A stretch of DNA of 64,000 bases from Clostridium sp. CMCC3677 (GCF_023845585.1 NZ_JAMQHS010000003.1:248001-312000), one strand, 5' to 3'; counted from the stretch's first letter, positions 1 to 7,952 are shown. Notes: generated by a model not told the origin, from the sequence alone. Program-made: numbers and translations.

Positions 1-269
1 CCTAAAGCTTTTGATAATAAAACTTTAGCATAATCCATTCCGCCCTCAATTATATAATCTCTTGCTTTATTTATTTCTAAAAATTCATCTAAAATTTCTT
101 CTCTTTGTTCTGATGTAACAGAAGTTATATTAGCAATTTCATATGATATCTTTTGAATCTCTTGCTCAGGTAATTTTTTCAATATTCCTGATGAAGCTTC
201 CGGTCCAAGCGTTATAAAAAGTATTGCTGCTTTTTGAACTCCTGTTAATTTTTTAGGTTCTTTACTCAC
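1..269 (-). CDS. fliG: Flagellar motor switch protein FliG, N-terminal part (gene runs off the left edge)
   Basis: The reverse strand reads VSKEPKKLTGVQKAAILFIT and continues for 89 codons to the window edge. This is the typical FliG N-terminal domain, which binds the C-terminal tail of FliF and anchors the C-ring to the MS-ring. The start is a GTG (269-267) preceded by a GAGAGGTGA ribosome site lying inside the last codons of fliF, so the two are translationally coupled. The stop and the torque-generating C-terminal domain lie outside the window. It is the last visible gene of the flgB-flgC-fliE-fliF-fliG operon. Confidence 0.93.
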   Translation of the reverse strand, partial: MSKEPKKLTGVQKAAILFITLGPEASSGILKKLPEQEIQKISYEIANITSVTSEQREEILDEFLEINKARDYIIEGGMDYAKVLLSKAL

Positions 270-275
270 AGACTA

Positions 276-1838
276 TCACCTCTCATCCTCTGCAAGCCAA
301 GCTTTGATAATTTCAACCACTTGCTCTGGCTTATCTGTGGCATATTTTTTAATTTCATTTTCCATATGAGTTTTTTCATTTTTAGTCTCAAATTCTATTG
401 GTTCAAATAATTCTGATTCTTTTTCATCCCCAACTACTACATCTAACAATTGAGTTTCATCATCATACTCATCTTTAGCATTTTTTCTTCTCTTTTTAAC
501 TAAAATAACTATTATTATAATTAAAGCTAATAATGCTATAGCACCCATAATTATATATTTTTGCATTTCCTTTTGTTTAGCTTCTGCATTAAATGCATCT
601 GTTTGGTTTTGAGCGTCTTCTTTTAGACTTGGATCAAAATTCATACCTAATACAGAAATTTGATCTCCTCTAACAGAATTAAATCCAATTGCATTAGATA
701 CTGCATTTTCAATAGCCTGTTGCGTTGCTGCGTCTAAATTTCCATCAACCACAACTGAAGCTGTCATTCTCTTAACTTCACCTGGCGCACTAATAACCTT
801 AGTTTCAGTTTTTCCAATTTCATAGTTATTTTTTTGTTCTTCTCTTGTTGAATTAGAATTTGTATTATTGTTATTATCTGTAGTGTTACTTATATTATTA
901 TCAACGGGACTCTCGCTAATGTTCCCATCAGTACCATTATTATTAACTTCTTTAATTGTTTGTTGACTTACAACTACTTTATTAGGATCAAGAACTGTTT
1001 GTGTTTGTTGCTTAGAATCAAAATCTAAGTCTACATTAATAGTAGCCTTAACCTTGTCTTTACCTATAACAGGTTCTAGTAAGCTTACTATTTCCTTTTG
1101 TAATTTACTTTCATAATTTTTTTCTAAAGAATATTGCTTATCTAACGATTCTGAGCTCATCATCTCATTTTCATCATCATTTAAATTAGCTGTAAGTAAA
1201 TTCATCTTATCATCTATGACTTCAATATTTTCTTTAGGAATATTTTCTGTACTACCTGAAACAAGTGCAACTATTGATTTCACTTGATCTTTAGTAATTT
1301 CGCTTCCTGTCTTTAACTCTAAGTATACAGCAGCCTTTCCTGGCGTACTTTCCTTAACAAAAACTGAGTCTGTAGATGGTGTTATATGAACTCTTGCACT
1401 TTGTACTTGAGAAAAACTTTTTATTGTTTTTTCAAGTTCTCCCTCTTGCATTCTTAACTTTTTAACTTTAAACTCCTCGTCCGTCATTCCAAAAGAACTT
1501 CCACTATCCATTAATTCATATCCACTACTTCCTGATTTCAATTCAGGAGCTAGTTCTAACCTTAATTGATCTACCTTATCATTAGGTACTAAAATAGTAT
1601 CCCCTTGTATTTTGGTTGTAACTTTTTGTTCATTTAGCTTAGCGAGTATAGTCTGTGCATCTTTGGGATCAAGATTTGAAAACAAAATTTGGTACTTATT
1701 TGATGATGTGTAAATTACTGTACTTGCAATAGCAAGAATTACAGCAACACAGGATACAAAAATAGCAATTTTTATTTTCTTGCTTTGAGTTTTAAACTTT
1801 TCCCACAGCCCTTTGACTTTTTCTAAAAGTTTATTCAT
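276..1838 (-). CDS. fliF: Flagellar MS-ring protein FliF
   Basis: A 520-residue protein of normal family length. It has a short cytoplasmic N-terminus, a first membrane helix at about 23-43, two periplasm-side ring-building YscJ-like domains, a second membrane helix at about 425-447, and a cytoplasmic tail. The tail ends in the FliG-binding segment around PEQVVEIIKAWLAEDER, with the conserved Trp near 514. An Asn/Ser/Thr-rich spacer near 295-330 is a low-complexity linker typical of AT-rich genomes. FliF forms the inner-membrane base on which the export gate and C-ring assemble. The ATG follows GAGGAGTG and sits 24 bp after fliE, inside the basal-body operon. Confidence 0.97.
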   Translation of the reverse strand: MNKLLEKVKGLWEKFKTQSKKIKIAIFVSCVAVILAIASTVIYTSSNKYQILFSNLDPKDAQTILAKLNEQKVTTKIQGDTILVPNDKVDQLRLELAPELKSGSSGYELMDSGSSFGMTDEEFKVKKLRMQEGELEKTIKSFSQVQSARVHITPSTDSVFVKESTPGKAAVYLELKTGSEITKDQVKSIVALVSGSTENIPKENIEVIDDKMNLLTANLNDDENEMMSSESLDKQYSLEKNYESKLQKEIVSLLEPVIGKDKVKATINVDLDFDSKQQTQTVLDPNKVVVSQQTIKEVNNNGTDGNISESPVDNNISNTTDNNNNTNSNSTREEQKNNYEIGKTETKVISAPGEVKRMTASVVVDGNLDAATQQAIENAVSNAIGFNSVRGDQISVLGMNFDPSLKEDAQNQTDAFNAEAKQKEMQKYIIMGAIALLALIIIIVILVKKRRKNAKDEYDDETQLLDVVVGDEKESELFEPIEFETKNEKTHMENEIKKYATDKPEQVVEIIKAWLAEDER

Positions 1839-1862
1839 TTATCGTAGCACTCCTCACTTCAG

Positions 1863-2189
1863 TTACAATTGCATTTTTATTAATTCTTTATATGATTCCA
1901 CTAAATTATCTCTAGTTTTAACTAAGAATTGTAATGCCAAGCTTGCCTCTTCTCCTTTTATCATAACTTCATCTATATTTACATCATCACCTTTAACAAA
2001 AGCATTGGTGTAATTATCAGCTTGTACTTGTTTTGTATTTACATCACTTATACAATTTTTCAATGTTTCACCAAAGCTCACATTGTTTTCTTTATTAGAT
2101 GTAACTTCTTGTCCATTTTTATTATTTAAAACATCAAATTTATTGTTAAATAACACTTGTTTTTGGTCAAACCCATTAATAATCTTCAT
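1863..2189 (-). CDS. fliE: Flagellar hook-basal body complex protein FliE
   Basis: A 108-residue protein whose C-terminal half (VNTKQVQADN through NLVESYKELIKMQL) carries the FliE signature: the E-ASLALQFLVKTRDNLVESYKE helix ending in MQL. FliE is the adaptor joining the MS-ring and export gate to the proximal rod. The gene lies between flgC and fliF with gaps under 30 bp, the conserved order in Bacillus and Clostridium, so it is co-transcribed from the riboswitch-controlled promoter upstream of flgB. Confidence 0.95.
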   Translation of the reverse strand: MKIINGFDQKQVLFNNKFDVLNNKNGQEVTSNKENNVSFGETLKNCISDVNTKQVQADNYTNAFVKGDDVNIDEVMIKGEEASLALQFLVKTRDNLVESYKELIKMQL

Positions 2190-2202
2190 TCTTATTTACT
2201 CC

Positions 2203-2610
2203 TTATTTACCAATTTCTAAAGCTTTTGAAAACATTCCTTTAAGTGCATTTAATGTTTCTACATTGGCTTCATATGATCTTGTAGATACCATCATATCCG
2301 CCATTTCATTTAGCACATTAACATTAGGCATAGTTACATATCCTGTTGCATCCGCATCAGGATGAGTAGGGTTATAAACCTTTCTAAGTGGTGATTTATC
2401 CTCTACGATTTTCACTGGTTTAATTCCTGCCATTTTTCTATTTTCATCAAGTGCTTCTTGAAAAACTGCTATTTTTCTAACATAAGGACCACTACCATCT
2501 GCACTTCTTGTGGTACTTGAATTAGTCATGTTAGATGTTATTGTATCCATTCTTAATCTTTCTGCTGAAATACCTGTGGCACTTATTTGCATAGATGTAA
2601 ATGCATTCAT
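2203..2610 (-). CDS. flgC: Flagellar basal-body rod protein FlgC
   Basis: A 135-residue rod protein. The N-terminus [20 protein letters not shown] and the following NMTNSSTTR are the rod/hook-family ASATGLSAxRxRMDxxxxNxAN motif. The C-terminus has [20 protein letters not shown], the conserved helix of rod, hook and distal-rod proteins. With FlgB it forms the proximal rod. The ATG is preceded by AAAGGAGGG. It lies 14 bp after flgB. Confidence 0.96.
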   Translation of the reverse strand: MNAFTSMQISATGISAERLRMDTITSNMTNSSTTRSADGSGPYVRKIAVFQEALDENRKMAGIKPVKIVEDKSPLRKVYNPTHPDADATGYVTMPNVNVLNEMADMMVSTRSYEANVETLNALKGMFSKALEIGK

Positions 2611-2624
2611 AAATTATCCCTCCT

Positions 2625-3026
2625 TTACTTTATAACAGTTTTTAAACTATTAAATTTCCCATTTAATTTAGTAATCAAAGCATTGTATTTTAATGTATTA
2701 GCAGCTTGATTAACTTTTTCAAGTTCTAAATCTACATTGTTATCATCAGTTCTCATACTAGTATTTTCTTCTCTTACGACTTCTATATCGCCATTTAAAT
2801 CATTATTTCCTCTTAAATGTCTAGAATTTGTAATTTTCAATGATAAATCCTTTGTATCTGAACTATTTTTTAAGTTTTCTTCAAAAATTACATTGAATTT
2901 CTTATATCCTTTTGTGTTTATATTTGCCATATTATTAGCTATAGCTTTTGACCTTGCATTAGATGCTTTAAGTCCATCTTTGATCAAATTATATGTATCA
3001 TATGATTTAATTGAATTTATAGGCAT
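2625..3026 (-). CDS. flgB: Flagellar basal-body rod protein FlgB, first gene of the basal-body operon
   Basis: A 133-residue rod protein with the N-terminal NARSKAIANNMANINTKGYKK segment of the rod family and a C-terminal coiled helix (LELEKVNQAANTLKYNALITKLNGKF). It builds the most proximal rod. It is the first gene of flgB-flgC-fliE-fliF-fliG. About 630 nt of untranslated leader separates it from its promoter at 3663-3691. That leader carries a cyclic-di-GMP-I riboswitch and a terminator, so flgB expression is probably set by transcription attenuation. Just upstream of the start is a short 12-bp tandem repeat (about 3043-3071). Confidence 0.95.
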   Translation of the reverse strand: MPINSIKSYDTYNLIKDGLKASNARSKAIANNMANINTKGYKKFNVIFEENLKNSSDTKDLSLKITNSRHLRGNNDLNGDIEVVREENTSMRTDDNNVDLELEKVNQAANTLKYNALITKLNGKFNSLKTVIK

Positions 3027-3437
3027 GTGTTTCCCCCCATAATAATTTCTTTAATAATTTCTTTAATAATTTAAATAGTTATATTTTACCCAATAATAAT
3101 ACATTTTTTATCTATTTAATATAATTATAAAATAATAACTATATTTATGCTACATCTTTTTTTACTTTTAATCCAAATTATTACAAATATTGCAATATTT
3201 TATTCTAAATATTTTGCATTTCCATAAATCCATATTCTATTATACTATATATAAAATTGTTTTTAACTACTTTTTTTGAAAACAATTAAATATTTTATAA
3301 AAATTTCATATTTCAGTATATTTTATTGAGAAAACTATAACTTTTTCACCTTTTCTGTCATATTCATTTTTATTTAATATAAGACATGTATTTCATATTT
3401 TTTATCTAGTGTTTAATTTTAATTAATTAATCTAATC

Positions 3438-3467
3438 CAAAATAAAAAACCACCCCTAAAGAGTAGT
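3438..3467 (-). terminator. Riboswitch-associated intrinsic terminator in the flgB leader
   Basis: On the reverse strand ACTACTCT (3467-3460), a 3-nt loop, then GGGGTGGT (3456-3449) form an eight-pair stem with G-U pairs, directly followed by a run of T residues (TTTTTTATTTT). It sits about 85 nt downstream of the cyclic-di-GMP riboswitch and about 410 nt before flgB, the position expected of an expression platform. Confidence 0.8.
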
Positions 3468-3640
3468 TACATAATGAAATTAATTATATATAAAAAAACA
3501 TATTAATTAAATTAATTGCTTTTACATAGAATTAATTAAAACAAAAAGTATATTATACCCTTCGGCAACTGGCTGGCATAGATTGCTCCTTAGCCCCTAT
3601 AGCTTTGCGTCACTAACTTTAATTAGTTTTGCCTATTCAA
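3468..3640 (-). promoter_or_regulatory. Cyclic-di-GMP class I (GEMM-I) riboswitch plus linker, upstream of flgB
   Basis: The aptamer is at about 3640-3550, read on the reverse strand. It starts ATAGGCAAAACT, has the P1b hairpin, then the invariant GACGCAAAGCT tetraloop and flank, GGGGCTAAGG, the second stem TGCCAGCC, and closes with AGTTGCCGAAGGG. These are the conserved blocks of the GEMM-I aptamer, including the GNRA-type GCAAAG loop and its partner region. The G equivalent to Vc2 G20 is present, favouring cyclic-di-GMP over the cGAMP-sensing variant. The remainder to 3468 is an AT-rich linker to the terminator. Known precedent: the Clostridioides difficile flgB leader carries an OFF-type riboswitch of this class. 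Confidence 0.9.
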
Positions 3641-3662
3641 TTGTATTACATATTACAACTAT

Positions 3663-3691
3663 ATTATAACCTATTTTCCATGATTTTTCAA
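3663..3691 (-). promoter_or_regulatory. Sigma-A-type promoter of the riboswitch-flgB transcript
   Basis: On the reverse strand TTGAAA (3691-3686) is followed by exactly 17 nt and then TATAAT (3668-3663). Predicted transcription starts near 3655, about 15 nt before the aptamer, so the riboswitch would be the first thing transcribed. A vegetative rather than sigma-D promoter fits an early-class basal-body operon. Confidence 0.75.
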
Positions 3692-3764
3692 AATAAAACA
3701 AAATTTTTTTAAAAATTTTTTAATAAAATTTCCAACAATATATTTTGCTTTTTAATTATATAAA

Positions 3765-3824
3765 TAAAAACGCCTTACTTAATATAAAAATCAATATAAA
3801 ATCAAATTTATTATTAAGTAAAGC
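3765..3824 (-). terminator. Terminator of the second flagellin gene
   Basis: On the reverse strand GCTTTACTTAATA (3824-3812) pairs with TATTAAGTAAGGC (to 3772) across an AT-rich loop, followed by GTTTTTATTT. It lies about 20 nt after the flagellin stop codon and about 75 nt upstream of the flgB promoter, separating the two transcripts. Confidence 0.75.
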
Positions 3825-3843
3825 ATATAAATATAATATTTAT

Positions 3844-4698
3844 TTATCTAATATTTTTTAAAACATTCAATGCATCTTGTGGGAAATTATTACTTTGAGC
3901 AATTAAAGAAATAGATGATTGTATTAATATTTGACTTTCTGAAAACTTAAGCATCTCAAATGCAATATCCGCATCTGCAATATTACTTTGAGATTTTTCT
4001 AATGACATACTATTTTCAGATATAGCATCTCCCGTCCCCTCAAGTCTTAATTGTATTGCTCCGTACTTGCTCCTAGCACTAGATACAGATTGTATAGCTG
4101 TATCTATTATATCTAAAGAATTACCTATATTATCTTTATTTGTTACATCTAAAAGTTTTTTACCAGTATCATCTTTGAATCCTAACCCTTCAGCTGTAAG
4201 ATTAAACTTAGGTAGAACTGTAAGTTCATCTTGTAAACTTCCTATCATAGAAGTTACTGCTCCATCTTTAATAGTAGCCTTATCTTCATTTATAAGTTTA
4301 ACACCATTAAACTCTGTATTTTTAGCCATATAATCTAAATGATTTGTCAACTGATCAATTTCCTTTTGAATTACTTCTCTGTCTTTAGAAGTTAATGTTC
4401 CGCCTCCTGCTTGAACTGTTAACTCTTTAACTCTGCATAAACTGTCATTCATTTCTTGCATAGCACCATCAAAAGTTTGAATCATAGAGTTAGTATCTTC
4501 AATATTCCTTTTTGCTGCTGCATTACTTAAAACTTGTATCTTAAGCATTTGGCTTTGAGTTATCTTATTAGGATTATCCTTAGCTGAATTAAGCTTAAGA
4601 CCAGAACTTATATTGTTAACAGCAGAAGAATTATTTGTAAGTTGCTTTTTATAGTTATTATATATATTTGCAGAAAACATATTATGACTTAATCTCAT
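3844..4698 (-). CDS. Short second flagellin (flagellin-family filament protein)
   Basis: A 284-residue protein with only the two conserved flagellin ends. The N-terminal D0/D1 region starts MRLSHNMFSANIYNNYKKQL and includes SSGLKLNSAKDNP. The C-terminal D0 ends ISLIAQSNNFPQDALNVLKNIR. Unlike the main flagellin at 17908-19113 (401 residues) it has almost no variable D2/D3 region and its ends diverge: FSESQILIQSSISLIAQSN replaces the usual FSKNNILSQAAQAMLSQAN. It could be a minor filament component, a cap-proximal or hook-proximal flagellin, or a secreted flagellin-like protein. It has its own sigma-D promoter and terminator, so it is a separate late-class unit. Family confidence is high; the specific role is unknown. 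Confidence 0.85.
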   Translation of the reverse strand: MRLSHNMFSANIYNNYKKQLTNNSSAVNNISSGLKLNSAKDNPNKITQSQMLKIQVLSNAAAKRNIEDTNSMIQTFDGAMQEMNDSLCRVKELTVQAGGGTLTSKDREVIQKEIDQLTNHLDYMAKNTEFNGVKLINEDKATIKDGAVTSMIGSLQDELTVLPKFNLTAEGLGFKDDTGKKLLDVTNKDNIGNSLDIIDTAIQSVSSARSKYGAIQLRLEGTGDAISENSMSLEKSQSNIADADIAFEMLKFSESQILIQSSISLIAQSNNFPQDALNVLKNIR

Positions 4699-4734
4699 TT
4701 AATCACCACCATTTTTTATTTTAACAATATTTAG

Positions 4735-4761
4735 TTATCGGTTTTTATCATAAAAACTTTA
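4735..4761 (-). promoter_or_regulatory. Sigma-D (sigma-28) promoter of the second flagellin
   Basis: On the reverse strand TAAA (4761-4758), 15 nt, then ACCGATAA (4742-4735). This matches the Gram-positive sigma-D consensus TAAA-N15-GCCGATAA with one mismatch. It lies 37 nt upstream of the ATG. Confidence 0.8.
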
Positions 4762-4796
4762 TGTTTTAAATTTACATTTGCATCTATCTGGAAATA

Positions 4797-4812
4797 TTTA
4801 CACCCCAGGGGT
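4797..4812. promoter_or_regulatory. CACCCC/GGGGTG palindrome, copy 1 of an identical 16-mer
   Basis: TTTACACCCCAGGGGT occurs here and again, identical and in the same orientation, at 42334-42349. Both sit just after a terminator and about 100-150 bp upstream of a reverse-strand gene. The GC-rich dyad stands out in AT-rich spacer DNA. It resembles CsoR/FrmR-type operators in general form only; no such regulator is visible in the window. Confidence 0.4.
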
Positions 4813-4819
4813 GATTTAT

Positions 4820-4857
4820 AAAAAACAGATAAGATTTTTATTTTTATCTCATCTGCC
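4820..4857 (-). terminator. Terminator of the flagellin-glycosylation operon
   Basis: On the reverse strand CAGATGAGAT pairs with ATCTTATCTG (10 pairs, one G-U) and is followed by TTTTTT. It lies 16 nt after the pseG stop and closes the long operon that starts after the main flagellin. Confidence 0.85.
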
Positions 4858-4872
4858 ATTTATATTTAAACC

Positions 4873-5892
4873 TCAAACTTTTTTTATCCCAAAGACCTTG
4901 TTCAAAACATTTGTAATTCGTTCAGCACCTCTACCATCAACAATACATGTACTCTTTTTACTCATTTTCCTTCTTTTATTAATATTCTTATTTAATTCTA
5001 AAATTGCATTACACAAAACTTCTTTGTTAAGTTCATCATACCACCCTAAATATTCTATAGCACCTTTACTTTGTAGATTTATAGCAACTTCCTTTTGATT
5101 ATCTGCAAGTACTATTCCTATTATTGGAACTCCACACGCTGCAAATTCATATAATGTACTTCCACATGCAGAAATAGCTATATCACATTTTTTCATCAAC
5201 TTAACCATATTAGCATTAAAATATAAATTTACATTTTTCGTTTTTTCACTTAATATTATTAATTCTTTAATATTGTCTTCTTCAAAAGATGGACCTATTA
5301 CAACATGAAATCTAAATTCTAACTCTTGTATATAATTACATATAATATTCGTAAGTCCTTCAGAATCTGATCCCCCTACAGTTATCATAATATCCGCTAT
5401 TTGTGGATTAATAACCTTTTTTTGAATGTTTCTAAATTCTTCTCTTAACATAGTATATTCAGTTCCTAAAAATAATTTTGTATTTTTATTTACCTTATAG
5501 AAACATTTTTCTGCTCCAATATTTTGATTAATTATAAAATTTACATTAAAGTAATACAAATTCATATCATCTATATATCCAGTAACTTTAAAAAATTTCT
5601 TAGTAATATTAAAGTACTCCTCATTCACATCATAACTATCTGTGATTAAGCAATCTGCATTAACTTTGCATAATTCTTCAACAAAAATACCTTCTTTTAT
5701 AGTTACTACATTAAATCCTTCAGATTTAATCTTGTCTATACCAGGTTTGTACTTATTAGATGTTAGATAATCTATTCTACATACATAAAAAATATCATTG
5801 GTTTTTGCTAATTCTTTAGCTAAAACTAATGTTCTCATTATATGTCCCATCCCTATTTGAGAACCACCATCCGCTCTTATTGCTATTTTCAC
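4873..5892 (-). CDS. pseG: PseG/SpsG-like UDP-sugar hydrolase of nonulosonic acid synthesis
   Basis: A 339-residue GT-B-fold protein beginning MKIAIRADGGSQIGMGHIMR, the RADGSxxIGxGHxxR signature of PseG. In pseudaminic acid synthesis PseG removes UDP from UDP-2,4-diacetamido-2,4,6-trideoxy-L-altrose before condensation with phosphoenolpyruvate. The region SACGSTLYEFAACGVPIIGI near 240-260 is the typical MurG-like nucleotide-binding segment. The start is GTG, with the GGTGAT ribosome site inside the end of pseI (stop and start adjacent). It is the last gene of the glycosylation operon. The Bacillus SpsG spore-polysaccharide protein is a close alternative name; the flagellar context favours PseG. 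Confidence 0.88.
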   Translation of the reverse strand: MKIAIRADGGSQIGMGHIMRTLVLAKELAKTNDIFYVCRIDYLTSNKYKPGIDKIKSEGFNVVTIKEGIFVEELCKVNADCLITDSYDVNEEYFNITKKFFKVTGYIDDMNLYYFNVNFIINQNIGAEKCFYKVNKNTKLFLGTEYTMLREEFRNIQKKVINPQIADIMITVGGSDSEGLTNIICNYIQELEFRFHVVIGPSFEEDNIKELIILSEKTKNVNLYFNANMVKLMKKCDIAISACGSTLYEFAACGVPIIGIVLADNQKEVAINLQSKGAIEYLGWYDELNKEVLCNAILELNKNINKRRKMSKKSTCIVDGRGAERITNVLNKVFGIKKV

Positions 5893-6951
5893 TTAATCAC
5901 CTGACTCCACATATCCCCATTTTAAAGGTGTCCCTTTTTCAAAATCTCCATTACATCTTTTTCCTATTACATCCTTGATGTACTTAGGATGTAATCCAAA
6001 TCCTGGTCTTATAGATTTAACATTTTCTTCTGTAAACTTTTCTCCTGCTTTAATATCCTTTACTATAAATAATGATCTACTGAATTCTCTATTCTTCAAA
6101 GCTTTATCAGATAATGTATAATTTACTTTTCCTAATGCCTTTTCTATATCTCTTATCGATGATACCATTTGTGCAAATTCATCTATATTTAGTGAGAATG
6201 TAGAGTCCGGTCCTCCCATTTTTCTATCTATTATAAAATGCTTTTCAATCACTTTTGCACCTAGAGCGACTGCTCCAGTAGGAACAGTTATACCTAAAGT
6301 ATGATCTGACAATCCGCATAAAACATCAAATGTCTCTGCCATATTAGGTATAGTTTTTAAATTCATTTCTTCTAATTTAGATGGATACGCACTAGTACAT
6401 TTAAGTAAAATTACTTGGTCATTTCCAACTTTTCTACATACATCTACTGCATCTTGTATTTCTTGAATAGTTGCTATTCCAGTTGATATTATAACCGGCT
6501 TTCCTTTTTTAGCTATATATTCAATTAATGGTATATCCGTAATTTCAAATGATGCAATTTTATATGCTGGAACATTTAATTCTTCTAAAAAATCAACAGC
6601 TGATTTATCAAAAGGTGAAGAAAAACATATAATTTCTTCTTCATCTGCAACCTCCATTAATTCTTTATGCCACTCCCATGGAGTATATGCTTCTTTATAA
6701 AGCTTATGTAGAGTAGTTCCATCCCATATAGTTCCTTGTTTAATTTGAAAATATTCATTGTCACAATCAAGAGTTATTGTATCAGCAGTATATGTTTGCA
6801 ATTTAACTGCGTCTGCACCAGCTTTTTTAGCTTCTCTGATCATTTTTTTTGCAACTTCAATGTCTTGATTATGATTTGCAGAAATTTCTGCTATTATAAA
6901 TGTACTAGAATAATTAGAAATAATTTTATTATCTATTATTATTTGTTTCAA
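5893..6951 (-). CDS. pseI: Pseudaminic acid synthase PseI (NeuB/SpsE family)
   Basis: A roughly 352-residue NeuB-family enzyme. FIIAEISANHNQDIEVAKKM near the N-terminus, KLQTYTADTITLD, the metal/PEP barrel residues (CSSPFD, ISTGIAT, KCTSAYPS, GLSDHT, EKHFIIDRKMGGPDSTFSL) and a C-terminal SAF domain (REFSRSLFIVKDIKAGE onward) are all visible. SANHNQ and GPDSTFSL are typical of PseI rather than sialic acid synthase. It condenses PEP with the 6-carbon sugar released by PseG to give the 9-carbon acid. The start chosen is a TTG after GGTGATAAAA; a GTG 12 nt further upstream is also possible. Confidence 0.9.
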   Translation of the reverse strand: MKQIIIDNKIISNYSSTFIIAEISANHNQDIEVAKKMIREAKKAGADAVKLQTYTADTITLDCDNEYFQIKQGTIWDGTTLHKLYKEAYTPWEWHKELMEVADEEEIICFSSPFDKSAVDFLEELNVPAYKIASFEITDIPLIEYIAKKGKPVIISTGIATIQEIQDAVDVCRKVGNDQVILLKCTSAYPSKLEEMNLKTIPNMAETFDVLCGLSDHTLGITVPTGAVALGAKVIEKHFIIDRKMGGPDSTFSLNIDEFAQMVSSIRDIEKALGKVNYTLSDKALKNREFSRSLFIVKDIKAGEKFTEENVKSIRPGFGLHPKYIKDVIGKRCNGDFEKGTPLKWGYVESGD

Positions 6952-6996
6952 TTTTATCACCACTTTCTAACAAATAAACATATTTAAGATATATTT

Positions 6997-7392
6997 CTAC
7001 GGTAGTTTTACAATAGCCTCTCCATCTAAAATAACCATTTGTTTTTGATTAGTTATTTTAGTGCTAAGTTTGGCTATTTTTTCATCATTTTTTATTTCTA
7101 TAATAGTAGCTGTAGCTGTAATTGTATCCCCTATATAAACTGGTCTTTTAAATGTTAATTTTTGACTTAAGTATATTGTTCCTGGCCCTGGTAAATACAT
7201 ACCTAAAATAGTTGATATAAAAGAGCTTATCAACATTCCGTGAGCTATTCTATCTTTAAATATAGATTCTTTTGCTTTTTCCTTATCTATATGAATAGGA
7301 TTAAAATCTCCACATATACCGGCAAAATTATAAACATCATACTCTGTAATAGTCTTTGAAACTGATTTACTTTGATTTATATAATAGTTCAT
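6997..7392 (-). CDS. MaoC-like hotdog-fold hydratase inside the glycosylation operon
   Basis: A 131-residue single-domain MaoC protein. FAGICGDFNPIHIDKEKA near 25-42 matches the (R)-hydratase motif with the catalytic Asp and His, followed by the FKDRIAHGMLISSF helix. Family members hydrate trans-2-enoyl-CoA to (R)-3-hydroxyacyl-CoA. A lone copy between pseI and pseH suggests production of a 3-hydroxyacyl group (for example 3-hydroxybutyryl) to decorate the nonulosonic acid. That is inference; the substrate is not shown by the sequence. ATG follows AAAAGGAGAAAAA. Confidence 0.85.
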   Translation of the reverse strand: MNYYINQSKSVSKTITEYDVYNFAGICGDFNPIHIDKEKAKESIFKDRIAHGMLISSFISTILGMYLPGPGTIYLSQKLTFKRPVYIGDTITATATIIEIKNDEKIAKLSTKITNQKQMVILDGEAIVKLP

Positions 7393-7405
7393 TTTTTCTC
7401 CTTTT

Positions 7406-7951
7406 TTATTCTATTAATATTTCTTTATAATTATAATTTTCTTTTATTTCATCCCACTTTTCTTTAATAATACTCATACATACTATATTATAAAACTCTT
7501 CATTTTTAAATATGTGCTCTTTAAATATGCCTTCTATTATACTTCCAAATTTTTCATGAATTGCTATAACCTTTTTATTAGATTCAAATACTTCACAACA
7601 TAATTTATTTAACTTTAAAGTGTTAAATACATAATTATATATATTACATTCTAAATTTGTTGCAATACCTTTTCCCCTAAACGATGTGTCTGCAATATAA
7701 TAAGCCCATGCACACCTTTTATTAATATAGTCTATTTCATTTATGCTTAATAATCCAATATCTGTATTATCAAATACTATAATCCAATATAATTCATTTG
7801 CAGATTTTTGTATTTTGTTAAACCAAAGTTTCTGTTTTTCCAAATCCAAAACAGGATCAGTATACATGTATTTAGTTACTTCTGGCAACATCCTCCATTT
7901 CATTATGTTCTTTAAATCACTTTCATTTACCCGTCTTAACTTTAACGACAT
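7406..7951 (-). CDS. pseH: PseH-like GNAT N-acetyltransferase
   Basis: A 181-residue GNAT protein. MSLKLRRVNESDLKNIMKWR is the PseH/RimJ-type start, ADTSFRGKGIATNLECNIYN is the acetyl-CoA-binding Q/RxxGxG/A motif, and IHEKFGSIIEGIFKEHIF is the late GNAT segment with the E-G-hydrophobic turn typical of PseH. PseH acetylates the 4-amino group of UDP-4-amino-4,6-dideoxy-L-AltNAc using acetyl-CoA. The start used is the ATG at 7951, one nucleotide after the stop of the upstream pseF-like gene, whose end supplies the GGTGA site. The acyl donor could be another CoA thioester given the MaoC neighbour. Confidence 0.85.
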   Translation of the reverse strand: MSLKLRRVNESDLKNIMKWRMLPEVTKYMYTDPVLDLEKQKLWFNKIQKSANELYWIIVFDNTDIGLLSINEIDYINKRCAWAYYIADTSFRGKGIATNLECNIYNYVFNTLKLNKLCCEVFESNKKVIAIHEKFGSIIEGIFKEHIFKNEEFYNIVCMSIIKEKWDEIKENYNYKEILIE

Positions 7952-7952
7952 A

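Noticed and set aside
1828-1860. Possible sigma-D promoter at the fliE-fliF junction (TACGATAA near the fliF start)
   Set aside because: The -35 position reads TAAC, the -10 would fall on the fliF start codon, and the genes are clearly in one operon.
3027-3540. Invertible flagellar switch like that of C. difficile
   Set aside because: I looked for long inverted repeats flanking 100-300 bp in the flgB leader and found none beyond AT-rich noise.
3550-3640. cGAMP-sensing (GEMM-Ib) variant instead of cyclic-di-GMP
   Set aside because: By alignment to Vc2 the discriminating position appears to be G, not A. Alignment by eye only.
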